A stretch of 64,000 nucleotides of DNA from Bacteroidota bacterium (GCA_018222965.1 JAAEZH010000024.1:1-64000), one strand, 5' to 3'. Positions 34,820 to 43,816 are shown, counted from the first letter of the stretch. The notes: a model not told the origin generated them from the letters alone. Translations and numbers: made by a program.

Positions 34820-35920
34820 TTATTCCGACCAGTCAGCCAGAAATACATTGGTATCGCGGGTGCCGCCATTGTTGCGGTTGGAAGCAAATACCAGTTTCTT
34901 ACCGTCATACGAGAACATGGGGAAGGCGTCAAAAGTTGGATCAAAAGTAATCTGCTTCAACCCGGTACCGTCCAGATTGATGGAGAAGATGTTAAACTGC
35001 CGTCCGCCTTCTACGTGGTGGTTGGTAGAAAAAAGAATCTTTTCCCCGGAAGGGTGGTAATAAGGCGCCCAGTTGGCTCCACCAAGGTCTGTAATTTGAC
35101 GCAAGTCGCTTCCATCCACATTACACACATATATTTCCATATTGGTTGGCTGTACCAAGCCCTGGTCTAGCAAACCTTTATAAGTCTTAATCTCTTCATC
35201 CGTTTTTGGCCGGCTGGACCGGAAAACGAGTTTTGTACCATCCGGAGAAAAGAATGCTCCACCGTCGTAGCCAAGCTCTGATGTTACTTGTTTTACGTCG
35301 CTGCCATCAACATTCATCGTCCATAGTTCCAGGTCGCCGGAGCGGGTTGAAGTGAAAACGATTTTGCTGCCGTCAGGGCTTAGGGTAGCTTCCGCATCAT
35401 AACCCGGCTCGTCGGTTAGCTGGCGAATAATATTTCCCTCCAGGTCAGAAACAAAAATGTCGAAGTCGGGAAATATTCCCCACACATATTTACCGTTGAG
35501 TGCACGTGGTGCCTGCGGACAAGTATCTGCACCCATATGTGTGGAAGCGTATAGGATGGTCGAATCGCCAGGCATAAAGTATGAACAGGTTGTTCTGCCT
35601 TTTCCGGTGCTCAAAAGTGGCGGTTGCTTGCCCTGGGTACCTTCCAAATCCATGAAGTAAATTTGGTCACAGGCTGTGCCCCATTCCGGGTTATTGGCTT
35701 GGAAAACGAGTTTGTCATCGTTAAAGCTAAAATAAGCTTCAGCATTGTCGCCTCCGAAGGTAAGCTGGCGTAGATTTTGGAGATTGCTTTCCTGTTCGTA
35801 TTTGAGAACTGGTTCAGCCGTTGTTGAATCTTCTACGGTTTCCGGAGTTTCTTCCGTTGTAGCTTCTCCACAGGAAAATAAAAACATCCCGAAGAGGAAA
35901 AAGAGAATATTTAAACGCAT
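34820..35920 (-). CDS. TolB-like beta-propeller lipoprotein
   Basis: 366 residues: lipoprotein signal ending Phe-Ser-Cys, an acidic Thr/Glu-rich spacer and then a propeller of PD40/WD40-like repeats. Repeats are visible as LSPDGSKIVFTSTRSG, FSPDGTKLVFRSSRP, HPSGEKILFSTN and FSYDGKKLVFASNRN. TolB-like propellers usually bind partner proteins or glycans at the envelope; the partner is unknown. ATG 35920 begins the lipoprotein signal; ATG 35941 is upstream at the -7 box. Confidence 0.85.
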   Translation of the reverse strand: MRLNILFFLFGMFLFSCGEATTEETPETVEDSTTAEPVLKYEQESNLQNLRQLTFGGDNAEAYFSFNDDKLVFQANNPEWGTACDQIYFMDLEGTQGKQPPLLSTGKGRTTCSYFMPGDSTILYASTHMGADTCPQAPRALNGKYVWGIFPDFDIFVSDLEGNIIRQLTDEPGYDAEATLSPDGSKIVFTSTRSGDLELWTMNVDGSDVKQVTSELGYDGGAFFSPDGTKLVFRSSRPKTDEEIKTYKGLLDQGLVQPTNMEIYVCNVDGSDLRQITDLGGANWAPYYHPSGEKILFSTNHHVEGGRQFNIFSINLDGTGLKQITFDPTFDAFPMFSYDGKKLVFASNRNNGGTRDTNVFLADWSE

Positions 35921-35938
35921 AAGGGTGATTATTTTTCG

Positions 35939-35946
35939 CAAAAATA
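35939..35946 (-). promoter_or_regulatory. -7 promoter box TATTTTTG of the propeller lipoprotein
   Basis: On the minus strand TATTTTTG matches TAnnTTTG exactly, 18 bases before ATG 35920. It overlaps the alternative ATG at 35941, which argues for the shorter start. Confidence 0.45.
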
Positions 35947-35989
35947 GTCACCTCGGCATGCTTTTTATGCGATCCGGGAAGAAATGATG

Positions 35990-36787
35990 TTAATTTGACA
36001 CGACCAGCCGGTTGCTGCCTACAATCTGCCCTTGTTCGTACAGATTTATCTGATAGAGGCCGTTGGGAAGTCCGGAAACATCTAGTTGGTTGTCGGATGT
36101 ACAGTTCCCTTGCAGGAAGAGCTGTCCTGCGCTGTTTCTGACTTCATACCAATCCGCGCCGGATAATTCGGCAGACAATTTGAAGTTGCATTCGGCGAAA
36201 GCCGGGTTTGGGAATACATCAAAAGCAGCAATCTCTTTCTGCTTTCCGTAAATGCTTGTGGTCGTACTACAAGGGGCGGAAGAGGAGATGCCTGCCTGAA
36301 ATTCTATAGCAGTTTGAAGGTTTGACTGGTTTACCGGGAAAATATCCTGATTGATGATTTGACGATCCGGAGCAATTAGGATCACGGTGGGAAAGGCAAA
36401 TACCCCATAATCTGAAATGATTTGATTCCCTCCGCCTTCAATTCCACTAATGGCCGGACTGAGCGCTCCATAATCACTTTGATATTGAAGAACTTCCTGA
36501 TTGTTGTCTTCCCAATCAATGGATAACATGATCAGGTCTTCCTGATTGCAACCATAGTTCTCCATGGCCCAGTTGAGATCGGGAATACTGCCAATGCAGG
36601 GCGCACAGGTCGTATAGAAGAAATCCAGCATGACAAATTTCCCCTGGTCCAGATATTCATACAGGTCATGATCATTGCCATAAACATCTGTGGCTACAAA
36701 GTTTATGGCTGTATCCAGATAGGTTTGAGCAGGTAGCTCAATCCAGCCTGTAAGGGAAATACAAATAGCAAGAAGGATTTTCCTCAT
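35990..36787 (-). CDS. thioredoxin-like protein with T9SS sorting domain
   Basis: 265 residues. Signal peptide ends near Glu-Leu-Pro-Ala-Gln (about 21). Residues about 25-170 form a TlpA/AhpC-like thioredoxin fold with CAPC in FYTTCAPCIGSIP and a cis-Pro FAFPTVIL. From about 188 a type IX C-terminal domain follows: FDVFPNPAFAECNFKL, then VRNSAGQLFLQGN and GLPNGLYQINLYEQGQ, ending in VVSN. It should be exported by T9SS to the surface or medium, an unusual place for a thioredoxin. It carries an inverted near copy of the dispersed motif at 36189-36203. Confidence 0.9.
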   Translation of the reverse strand: MRKILLAICISLTGWIELPAQTYLDTAINFVATDVYGNDHDLYEYLDQGKFVMLDFFYTTCAPCIGSIPDLNWAMENYGCNQEDLIMLSIDWEDNNQEVLQYQSDYGALSPAISGIEGGGNQIISDYGVFAFPTVILIAPDRQIINQDIFPVNQSNLQTAIEFQAGISSSAPCSTTTSIYGKQKEIAAFDVFPNPAFAECNFKLSAELSGADWYEVRNSAGQLFLQGNCTSDNQLDVSGLPNGLYQINLYEQGQIVGSNRLVVSN

Positions 36788-36935
36788 GTTGTAAAGATAA
36801 CTTTGTTTGACGTTGCTTATTATGAAAGGATCGCAAAATTGTAAGGAAGTAAACCAATTTGCGACTCATTAAGCGCTTTTTGTATATTTATAAAAATAAA
36901 ACGCTCTAACTTAAAAACCGATAAGCATTCGCTCC

Positions 36936-37511
36936 ATGAAAAACATTTTACTCCCTGCATTGCTGTGGCTGGCCTTGCCTGTGGCTGGCATCTGTCAGTC
37001 TGAAAATCCTGAATTGCAGGATAGTATTTCTACAGACAGCCTGTTGTTGGATTCCAGTCTCGTTGGGTCAATTACCCTAATTGATGAACACTGTGCCTAT
37101 CTCGATAATCAGTTTGACTATCGGATAAAAACCCTGCTAAATGAAGAGTTTATGCAGCAAATGACTGATGGAGGCGGGCAACTCACCGGGTATATTTACG
37201 ACCGGGAGCTGGAAAAAGCAGAAACCATCTACTATTTCACCAACGGCCGTCTGGAACGCACTTTTTATTATAGAGAAAATGCCCTGGTTTATGTGTCGGA
37301 AAAGGAACTGACCTATCCATACAATATGGAAGAAAATGCCTTTCAGTATGATAAGCCTGAAACAGTTGCCGTCGCCGGCTATTATTTTGATTTGGGTATC
37401 TTAATCCACCAGCATACCATTGGAGAATCATCCTTTAATCCGGAGGGCGATATGCAGGAAGTGCTTGTGAATGCAGCACAAAAATATCAGCGAATTCTGG
37501 AGGATAGGTAG
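36936..37511 (+). CDS. hypothetical secreted protein
   Basis: 191 residues with a signal peptide ending near Ala-Gly-Ile-Cys-Gln (about 20; Cys could also be a lipobox). The mature part is acidic and rich in Asp, Leu and Tyr with no repeats and no family recognised. It is divergent from the thioredoxin-like gene, with a 148-base spacer between them. Confidence 0.65.
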   Translation: MKNILLPALLWLALPVAGICQSENPELQDSISTDSLLLDSSLVGSITLIDEHCAYLDNQFDYRIKTLLNEEFMQQMTDGGGQLTGYIYDRELEKAETIYYFTNGRLERTFYYRENALVYVSEKELTYPYNMEENAFQYDKPETVAVAGYYFDLGILIHQHTIGESSFNPEGDMQEVLVNAAQKYQRILEDR

Positions 37512-37584
37512 CTAACTTTTAGAGTATGTTTGGGATTTGCTTTTGGAACGAGTACAGCCCGAAGGGTAAAACCCTGACAAACGC

Positions 37585-38073
37585 TTAATCTTCGGCTTTC
37601 GCCTGAATGCCCTTATACAAATCGTCTTCTCGTCCATCGCCATCCCAATCCAGAATGGCCGTAAACTCTACAGCGGATTTGCGTGCTCTGACCAGGTATT
37701 CGTAGGTGGCATCCGATTCTATGAGCATCAGCGTGTCTCCAAATACATTCCAGATGCCACGGGTGGTTTGCACCAGGCTGTCTTTCAAATCGCGGTATTC
37801 CGAACGATAAGTATTGTTGGTTTCGTAAGTGGTACGAATGGGCTTGATGCCCAGTTTTGCTTCCCATTCACCCCGAGGCACCAGAATAGAGTAGGAGGAG
37901 TCGGTATTATTGAAAGAATTTACTACTACTTCCAAAGAGATATTCTCCCAGGTGCCGGGCAGAAGGCTGTCCAAATTTACCTCATTCGTTTCCGGGGTAT
38001 CTGTTTTGCCTTCCGGCGAATGGCAGGAGAAGGTAATTAAAGCCAAACAGGCTAAGAACAGGAGTGTTTTCAT
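37585..38073 (-). CDS. hypothetical lipoprotein, lipocalin-like
   Basis: 162 residues. The lipobox is Phe-Ser-Cys near residue 17. After an acidic linker come LLPGTWENISLEVVVNSF and later GIWNVFGDTLMLIES and YLVRARKSAVEF, the strand order of the small lipocalin-like lipoproteins that begin with a Gly-x-Trp. Function unknown. Its start is 3 bases after the stop of the GIN-domain gene, so they are co-transcribed. Confidence 0.65.
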   Translation of the reverse strand: MKTLLFLACLALITFSCHSPEGKTDTPETNEVNLDSLLPGTWENISLEVVVNSFNNTDSSYSILVPRGEWEAKLGIKPIRTTYETNNTYRSEYRDLKDSLVQTTRGIWNVFGDTLMLIESDATYEYLVRARKSAVEFTAILDWDGDGREDDLYKGIQAKAED

Positions 38074-38076
38074 TGA

Positions 38077-38784
38077 TTACATCTTATGGACCCCGCCGGA
38101 ACCGGCAATACTGGATTTAACTTTCGGACGACCGCGATAATAAACATCTCCGCTTCCCGCAATAGAAACTTCGAGTTTTTCTTCAACCCCTATGCGTACA
38201 TCTCCGCTTCCCGCAATGGAGACATCACAGCGATCTGTATTTAACTGGTTAGCATCTACATCTCCTGATCCGCTTACGGATATATCAACAGATTCTGCTG
38301 TACCAGACAGGGTCATGTCACCAGATCCTGCGATGGATATGTCTACCCGATCTGCCTCAAAATCCAGACTTATATTTCCGGACCCGCCAATATTCAGTTC
38401 CAGATTATCGATATCATCAAATAGATCTTCCCCCAGTATATTGCCCGATCCTCCTATGACCAGTTCATCAAGCTCCGGCAGTGAAACCCGGATGGTCACT
38501 TCCTTTGACCGTGATACGCGCTGGTTGTTATTGATTTTAAGTCGGCCCCGGTCAACTTCAATTTCCAGATTATCCAGGATGTTTTGCTGAGCAGATACCT
38601 CCACAGAATGGGGCCCTTTACGAAGCTCAATGGTTGCATTGGTGCCGAGGGCAATCCCGGAGAACCCGTCCAAATTGATTTTCTTTTGAACCAGTTCGCC
38701 TTCTCCCTGTATAGACGGTCCCATGAAATCACAGGAAGAGAACACAATAAAGAGAGGCAGAAATAGGAGAGTAGAGATTTTCAT
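38077..38784 (-). CDS. GIN-domain (DUF2807) lipoprotein
   Basis: 235 residues. Lipobox Phe-Ser-Ser-Cys near 18. The body is a right-handed beta-helix of repeating Gly-Ser-Gly-Asp/Asn units (IGGSGNI, IAGSGDM, VSGSGDV, IAGSGDV repeated), the hallmark of the putative auto-transporter adhesin head GIN domain. Such proteins are common in Bacteroidota; an adhesin role is by name only. ATG 38784 begins the lipoprotein signal. Confidence 0.9.
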   Translation of the reverse strand: MKISTLLFLPLFIVFSSCDFMGPSIQGEGELVQKKINLDGFSGIALGTNATIELRKGPHSVEVSAQQNILDNLEIEVDRGRLKINNNQRVSRSKEVTIRVSLPELDELVIGGSGNILGEDLFDDIDNLELNIGGSGNISLDFEADRVDISIAGSGDMTLSGTAESVDISVSGSGDVDANQLNTDRCDVSIAGSGDVRIGVEEKLEVSIAGSGDVYYRGRPKVKSSIAGSGGVHKM

Positions 38785-38798
38785 GATGGTATGATTAA

Positions 38799-38840
38799 AA
38801 AAATGAGTGTGCTGAAACAACAATCAACACACTCATTTTT
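38799..38840 (-). terminator. terminator after the RlpA-like gene, bidirectional in form
   Basis: AAAAATGAGTGTG (38799-38811) pairs perfectly with CACACTCATTTTT (38828-38840) around a 16-base loop. On the minus strand, the direction of the rlpA-like gene ending at 38854, the hairpin is followed by a run of seven T. Confidence 0.85.
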
Positions 38841-38853
38841 GCAAGCAGCATAA

Positions 38854-39765
38854 TTATTTTTTCATGTAGTTGATTTCAGCCAGATCCACTACAAATCCGC
38901 TAATTCCGGTTTTCTTTTTAACGCTGGCCTTGTATGCGGTGGCACTTTCCTGGCTATCAAAAGGCCCAAGCATTAATTTGAAAACGGCCTCCCCTTGTGC
39001 GTTGGGCTCGACACTTAGCAGGATGTTCTGGAACCAATGGCCCTGAAGATCTGCGATTTGACGCATGACGCTTGTATAGTTTGTCATGGAAGCTACCTGT
39101 ACGGCATATCCGGATTTTTCCGGTTTTTCCAATTCAATTTTGTACAATCCGTATTCGCTGTAGTTGTCGAGTGTAACGAGTTCCGACTTTACGGCGATTG
39201 GCACCGGACTGGGAGCTACGGTTGATTTTGGAGGTTCTTCTTTTACAGTTGCTTTTGGCTTTTCAGCCTGAGCAGCAGGTTTTTCGTTGCTTTTCGGAGG
39301 TGCGGTAACCACCTCAGACGGTTGTTCGATACTGGTTTCAGCAGCTGGTTCCGGATCTTCCGGACGGACCACTACCGGATCAACCGGGGTTGTTGTAGCT
39401 TCCTCTGAAGCCTGGTCAACTACTTCCACTTTTACTCTTGCAGTACCGTCATTCACGAGGTCCAGTGCTTCTGCCGCTTTACGCGAAAGATCAACGATGC
39501 GGCCATTTACATAAGGTCCACGGTCAGTAACTTTCACTTTTACCGATTTTTTATTATCCAGGCGAGTTACTTTAATGATGGTACCAAAGGCATAGGTTTT
39601 GTGTGCCGCTGTGTACTTGTCTTTGTCGTAGGCTTCTCCACTGGCAGTTGGTTTACCGTGAAACTTATCAGAATAATAAGAGGCAACCCCATATTCCTGC
39701 GCATTCAGCATAAACGCGGCGGAGGTCAGGAAAATGGTTAATAGAGCTTTTGCAGCGAATTTCAT
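38854..39765 (-). CDS. rlpA: RlpA-like protein with SPOR domain
   Basis: 303 residues: signal peptide ending Leu-Asn-Ala-Gln (about 23), a double-psi beta-barrel RlpA domain (YGVASYYSDKFHGKPTASGE, then YAFGTIIKVTRL, VKVTDRGPYVNGRIVDLS), a 100-residue Pro/Ala/Glu/Lys-rich linker, and a C-terminal SPOR domain (SGYAVQVASMTNYTSV ... LMLGPFDSQESATAY). It probably binds denuded peptidoglycan at division sites and may cleave glycan. ATG 39765 is used; ATG 39771 two codons earlier is equally possible. Confidence 0.93.
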   Translation of the reverse strand: MKFAAKALLTIFLTSAAFMLNAQEYGVASYYSDKFHGKPTASGEAYDKDKYTAAHKTYAFGTIIKVTRLDNKKSVKVKVTDRGPYVNGRIVDLSRKAAEALDLVNDGTARVKVEVVDQASEEATTTPVDPVVVRPEDPEPAAETSIEQPSEVVTAPPKSNEKPAAQAEKPKATVKEEPPKSTVAPSPVPIAVKSELVTLDNYSEYGLYKIELEKPEKSGYAVQVASMTNYTSVMRQIADLQGHWFQNILLSVEPNAQGEAVFKLMLGPFDSQESATAYKASVKKKTGISGFVVDLAEINYMKK

Positions 39766-40096
39766 AAGCATCCGTTTGATTTTGTGGAATGTTAGAACGT
39801 GTCCCTGATCTATTATGTCTCGTACCTTATTTGTGTTTAGGCATAATAAATCAATTAACACACATTGGATGGTAAAAGTGGGTGTTTATTGGTTTTCGGG
39901 CTTAAAATAAGAGAACTTGATCAATTCTGCACGTTTATTCCTGCATTAAAGAAATCAAATGACAGTTGATCTGAACTTTCCGCCCGGGTTTTTTGTAATT
40001 TTACGGGTTCAAATTCGGGCAGCAAAAAATCAGTTGGGTTATAATTAACTATCGAAGCCCGCAACAAGCTATAAAAGGAAAATTTTTCAAAAAGAG
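39766..40096. other. 331-base spacer upstream of rlpA and mnmA
   Basis: Divergent spacer. It has a TAATTTTA word near 39992, one base off the -7 consensus, and no other clear element. No gene-like frame is present. Confidence 0.5.
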
Positions 40097-41206
40097 ATGA
40101 GTAAGCACGGAAGAGTTTTAGTGGCAATGAGTGGTGGTATTGACAGCACGGTAACGGCTATGATGCTACACGAGCAAGGCTATGAAGTGATTGGCATTAC
40201 CATGAAAACATGGGATTATGCTTCCTCGGGTGGTTCAAAAAAGGAAACGGGTTGCTGTTCCCTGGATTCGATCAACGATGCCCGTCAGGTAGCTGTAGAT
40301 ATGAATTTTCCGCATTACATCGTCGATATCCGGGAAGAATTTGGCGATTATGTGATAGACAATTTTGTGGATGAATATCTTGCCGGCAGAACACCGAATC
40401 CCTGTGTATTGTGTAATACTCACATCAAGTGGAATTCATTGCTCAAAAGGGCAGATGCCATGGGATGTGAGTTTATTGCCACCGGACACTATGCCAAGAT
40501 TAATGAACAGGATGGCCGGAAATTCGTCACCCGAGCTAAAGACCTCAATAAAGATCAGTCTTATGTGCTTTGGGGGCTGAGCCAGGAATGCCTGGACCGA
40601 TCGCGCTTCCCATTAGGGGGGTACACCAAGCCTGAAGTTCGAAAAATGGCCCTGGATTTTGGTTATGAAGAACTTTCCAAAAAAGGCGAAAGCTATGAAA
40701 TTTGCTTTGTGCCGGATAATGATTACCGGGGTTTCCTCAAACGCCGGGTTGACGGACTGGAAGAAAGAGTGGATGGCGGCGAGTTTGTGAATGCTGATGG
40801 TGATGTGCTGGGCAAACATAAAGGATATCCTTTTTATACGGTCGGTCAGCGTAAAGGGCTTGGCCTGGCTTTTGGAGAGCCCATGTATGTAACCGAAATC
40901 CAGCCTCAGGCAAACCGCGTGGTGCTTGGCCCGGTGAATGAACTGGTACGCAATGGTATGAAGGTCGGCCAACTGAACCTGATGAAATACAAAGACCTGA
41001 ATGGCGGTATGGAAGCAATTACAAAAATCCGTTACCGCGATAGTGGCGCATTGAGCAAAGTGGTTCAAACATCCGATAAAGAAGTAGATGTAGAATTCTT
41101 TGCCAATGTTAAGGGCGTAGCCCCGGGACAGTCGGCTGTCTTTTACGAAGGAGATGATGTTGTGGGCGGCGGAATTATTTACGGTAGTTCCAGAGCCAAT
41201 GTCTAA
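40097..41206 (+). CDS. mnmA: tRNA-specific 2-thiouridylase MnmA
   Basis: 369 residues. The PP-loop is AMSGGIDST near residues 9-17; the catalytic Cys pair is in RTPNPCVLCN (about 99-108) and the second Cys in YEICFVPDNDYRGF. It adds sulfur to U34 of tRNA for Lys, Glu and Gln. The C-terminal domain with VGQRKGLG and VTEIQP is complete. The following lipoprotein gene starts 8 bases inside its 3' end. Confidence 0.97.
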   Translation: MSKHGRVLVAMSGGIDSTVTAMMLHEQGYEVIGITMKTWDYASSGGSKKETGCCSLDSINDARQVAVDMNFPHYIVDIREEFGDYVIDNFVDEYLAGRTPNPCVLCNTHIKWNSLLKRADAMGCEFIATGHYAKINEQDGRKFVTRAKDLNKDQSYVLWGLSQECLDRSRFPLGGYTKPEVRKMALDFGYEELSKKGESYEICFVPDNDYRGFLKRRVDGLEERVDGGEFVNADGDVLGKHKGYPFYTVGQRKGLGLAFGEPMYVTEIQPQANRVVLGPVNELVRNGMKVGQLNLMKYKDLNGGMEAITKIRYRDSGALSKVVQTSDKEVDVEFFANVKGVAPGQSAVFYEGDDVVGGGIIYGSSRANV

Positions 41207-41936
41207 TTCATCTCAAACCATATGCTTCCTGCTGGTTTTACTGGCTGTTTTTTTTACTGCCTGCAAGGAGCCGGCTGTAGAACCCGATCTGGGATATGAC
41301 TATTATCCCCTTCAATTGGGAACCGAAAGAGTGTATCAGATCGGTTCTGTAATCTACGATCCCAATGGGATGGAATTGATCGATACCATATCCTTTCAAT
41401 GGAGGGAAAGCCTGGTAGATACTTTCTCCGATGAGCAGGACCAAACCTGGTATCGAATTGAGCGCCATAAACGGAATCAGGAAGGCGATCCCTGGGTTTT
41501 TCATTCGGTTGTCACCGAATCCAGAGATGCCACAAGAGCATTCCGCAAGGAAAATAACCTGCTTTTTATTCCTTTCATTTTTCCGCCGGACCCTTTTGCC
41601 AACTGGGAAAGCACCGTATTTTTTGATGACAATGAGACCGTTGTTGTCGCCGGTGAAACCCTTGAAATGTTCAAATACTGGGAATCTCGCTTTGAGGTGG
41701 TAGAGGAATCAATGGATATACTGGGAGAAGCACGCGAAATATGTACCCTGAGTCATGCCAACTTTGAAAACCTAATTGAACTCAGACGCGTTTTCGAAAC
41801 TTATGCCGCCGGATTGGGACTGGTCGAAAGATCTGTATACATACTCGATACCCAGGAGATTGATGCGGGTAAACCCTGGGAGGAAAAAGCAGAAAAGGGT
41901 TTTATTCTTCAGCAAACGCTAATCAAGTTTCAATAA
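41199..41936 (+). CDS. hypothetical lipoprotein
   Basis: 245 residues with the lipobox Phe-Phe-Thr-Ala-Cys near 21. The mature part is an acidic strand-rich domain with YYPLQLGTERVYQIGSVIYD near the start, a text often seen in Bacteroidota lipoproteins of unknown function. It overlaps mnmA by 8 bases (start within GCCAATGTCTAA) and leads to rimM after 7 bases, so mnmA, this gene, rimM and the small gene after it look like one operon. Confidence 0.7.
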   Translation: MSNSSQTICFLLVLLAVFFTACKEPAVEPDLGYDYYPLQLGTERVYQIGSVIYDPNGMELIDTISFQWRESLVDTFSDEQDQTWYRIERHKRNQEGDPWVFHSVVTESRDATRAFRKENNLLFIPFIFPPDPFANWESTVFFDDNETVVVAGETLEMFKYWESRFEVVEESMDILGEAREICTLSHANFENLIELRRVFETYAAGLGLVERSVYILDTQEIDAGKPWEEKAEKGFILQQTLIKFQ

Positions 41937-41943
41937 ATGCCCC

Positions 41944-42462
41944 ATGACAGAATTTATTGAAATTGGCTACACAAAAAAGGCCCACGGTGTGAAGGGCGAA
42001 TTGAAAGTGGTTATCGAAGACGAATACCTGGAGGATTTTTTAACAGCTCCTGCCGTATTTTTGGAATTGGGAGGTGGTAAAGTCCCGTTTTTTCTAAATT
42101 CAATAAGAGAAGCCGGAAGTATTTTAGCCGCTTTTGAAAATTACGACAGCCGGGAAAAAGCCACCCAGATTACCGGCAAAAAAATGTTCCTCCGGGCAGC
42201 AGATGTGGAGCAGAAGCAGAAGCCAGAGCCAGTCTCGGATTTGCAGTTTGCCCATCTGAAAGGATTTAAATTACATGATATTAATGCCGGATTAGTCGGA
42301 GAGATTCTCGATGTGGAAGAATATCCTCAACAGGAAATGGCAGTCATTGAATACAAGGGAAATTCGCTGCTGATACCGCTTCACGAAGATCTTATTGATC
42401 AAATTGATAAGGATAAAAAAGAAATTCACTGTAGCTTGCCGGAAGGCTTGCTTGAATTATAA
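41944..42462 (+). CDS. rimM: ribosome maturation factor RimM
   Basis: 172 residues. GYTKKAHGVKGELKV at 8-22 and the PRC-barrel half with AHLKGFKLHD, GEILDVEEYPQQEM and LIPLHEDLIDQID are typical. It helps late 30S assembly by binding S19. It is in an mnmA-rimM run; rpsP and trmD, common rimM neighbours elsewhere, are absent. Confidence 0.95.
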   Translation: MTEFIEIGYTKKAHGVKGELKVVIEDEYLEDFLTAPAVFLELGGGKVPFFLNSIREAGSILAAFENYDSREKATQITGKKMFLRAADVEQKQKPEPVSDLQFAHLKGFKLHDINAGLVGEILDVEEYPQQEMAVIEYKGNSLLIPLHEDLIDQIDKDKKEIHCSLPEGLLEL

Positions 42463-42467
42463 GAATT

Positions 42468-42749
42468 ATGCGAATCCTCGGAGAAATTGACCACCCGCGA
42501 CTAAAGATCACTGTTTTTAAAATGGATGATAAGCTTTCCCTCAAATTGGAAGACGGCCTGTTTGAACAAACTTATAAATTCCGAAAAGGGGAGGAGGGCG
42601 CTTCCAATATGCAGGATATGCAAAGATTCTGTAATCCCGGCTTTCTGCGTTCGGCGGAAGCCATATTCCGTGCCATGCGAGAGAATCGCTTTGAACGCGG
42701 ACTTCCCAAAACAGACGCTTCCGCGAATGAGTTTGACGAAATCATTTAG
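42468..42749 (+). CDS. small conserved-looking hypothetical protein
   Basis: 93 residues, cytosolic, beginning with RILGEIDHPRLKITVFKMDDK and ending acidic. It has the look of a short protein conserved near rimM in this phylum (recollection, not checked). No named domain. It starts 5 bases after rimM and is followed by a repeat-duplicated spacer. Confidence 0.7.
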   Translation: MRILGEIDHPRLKITVFKMDDKLSLKLEDGLFEQTYKFRKGEEGASNMQDMQRFCNPGFLRSAEAIFRAMRENRFERGLPKTDASANEFDEII

Positions 42750-42756
42750 TAATTAG

Positions 42757-43008
42757 GAATGCAGAATTATAAATGTTGAATTAGACGAGATTGGAAAAAT
42801 CTACATTCTACATTAAAAATTCAAAATTATCATCTAAAAACTATACCGCAGTGTATTCCTCCACGAATAGATTTTATTAGTTACGTGTGGAACCTCCTCT
42901 GGCAATCTGTTAACTTCAATGTCATACGAGAGAATGCAGAATTATAAATGTTGAATTAGACCAGATTGGAAAAATCTACATTCTACATTAAAAATTCAAA
43001 ATTATCAT
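42757..43008. repeat. 175-bp imperfect tandem duplication
   Basis: Segment 42757-42911 is repeated 175 bases later at 42932-43086. The first about 80 bases of each copy are non-coding and almost identical (one visible change, GACGAG against GACCAG); the rest covers the 3' end of the DUF481-like gene and its relic. Both copies begin with AATGCAGAAT, the dispersed spacer repeat word. Confidence 0.88.
42834..42930 (-). pseudogene. 3'-terminal relic of a DUF481-like paralogue
   Basis: Read on the minus strand this fragment gives SYDIEVNRLPEEVPHVTNKI, then YSWRNTLRYSF and a TAG stop, against the neighbouring intact protein's end FDGRLPEEVPNVPNKI, YAWRNTLRYSF. Changes are mostly synonymous or conservative, so it is a diverged second copy of the gene end, not a recent copying error. 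Upstream it breaks off at the repeat word CTGCATTC. It is a decayed tandem paralogue. Confidence 0.7.
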
Positions 43009-43779
43009 CTAAAAACTATACCGCAGCGTATTCCTCCACGCATAGATCTTATTAGGTACATTCGGAACCTCCTCCGGCAATCTGCCATCAAAAGTTACTG
43101 AAAAATTAACCCCCAGACTGAGCTGATCCGTTATACTGAATGTCGCAGATGTTTTTGATGATATTCTTGAGGAAGCAATATTGTCAATAATTGGTTGATA
43201 ATAAGTAGTACCTGCCAGGGTTAGATTCTTAAACGGGGTGAACTGAAAAGAGAGGTAGGAGCTAATTCGATGGTCCCGGTGAATGATGCTGGTGTCTGAG
43301 ATCTGCTCGTATTCATACATATAGGCAATGCCTGCAAAAGCTGCTTGCTTTTTATTGTCAAACAACCGAAATCGGGGTCCTGTGCCCAAAAGGCCGCGAA
43401 ATAATATTCGAATTTTCTCATTGTATTGTGCTTGTCCAAATGCTTCCCAAACCACCCTTTCAGACAGAAAATAATTGAACCGCATGTGGGCAAACCCATC
43501 ATCCACAAAGCTGTTGTCTCCTGCTTTAACAAGGTTGTAGTTGAAGAGCAATAACCAGTCTGTTTTCGGCCGTAGATACTCCAGTTGTGAGTTTCCGTGA
43601 ATGGACAAAACGGGTGTTCCGTTATTGACCAGATTCATACCTGCAGCAACCCGGCCAAATATTCCGGTGGTATCTGAAATGTTTCCCCGTCTGTCTTCAA
43701 TATTTACAATCTGAGAATAGGAGGCTGTACTGGTGAAAACCAGACACAGAAGGGTAAGGAATCGCAGATGGCGAAGCAT
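43009..43779 (-). CDS. DUF481-like outer-membrane protein
   Basis: 256 residues. Signal peptide ends near Ala-Ser-Tyr-Ser-Gln (about 23). The remainder consists of regularly spaced amphipathic strands (GNSQLEYLRPKTDWLLLFNY, FAHMRFNYFLSERVVWEAFGQ-type text, YLSFQFTPFKNL) and ends NTLRYSF, as in DUF481 barrels of outer membranes. Function unknown. A 3' relic of a paralogue lies directly downstream. Confidence 0.8.
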   Translation of the reverse strand: MLRHLRFLTLLCLVFTSTASYSQIVNIEDRRGNISDTTGIFGRVAAGMNLVNNGTPVLSIHGNSQLEYLRPKTDWLLLFNYNLVKAGDNSFVDDGFAHMRFNYFLSERVVWEAFGQAQYNEKIRILFRGLLGTGPRFRLFDNKKQAAFAGIAYMYEYEQISDTSIIHRDHRISSYLSFQFTPFKNLTLAGTTYYQPIIDNIASSRISSKTSATFSITDQLSLGVNFSVTFDGRLPEEVPNVPNKIYAWRNTLRYSF

Positions 43780-43816
43780 AATAGGTCGTTTTTGGTCATT
43801 GGGATAAAGATCCGAA

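Noticed and set aside
40000-40020. T-loop-like GGTTCAAATTC, possible tRNA
   Set aside because: No acceptor, D or anticodon arm can be laid around it; it lies just upstream of mnmA by chance.
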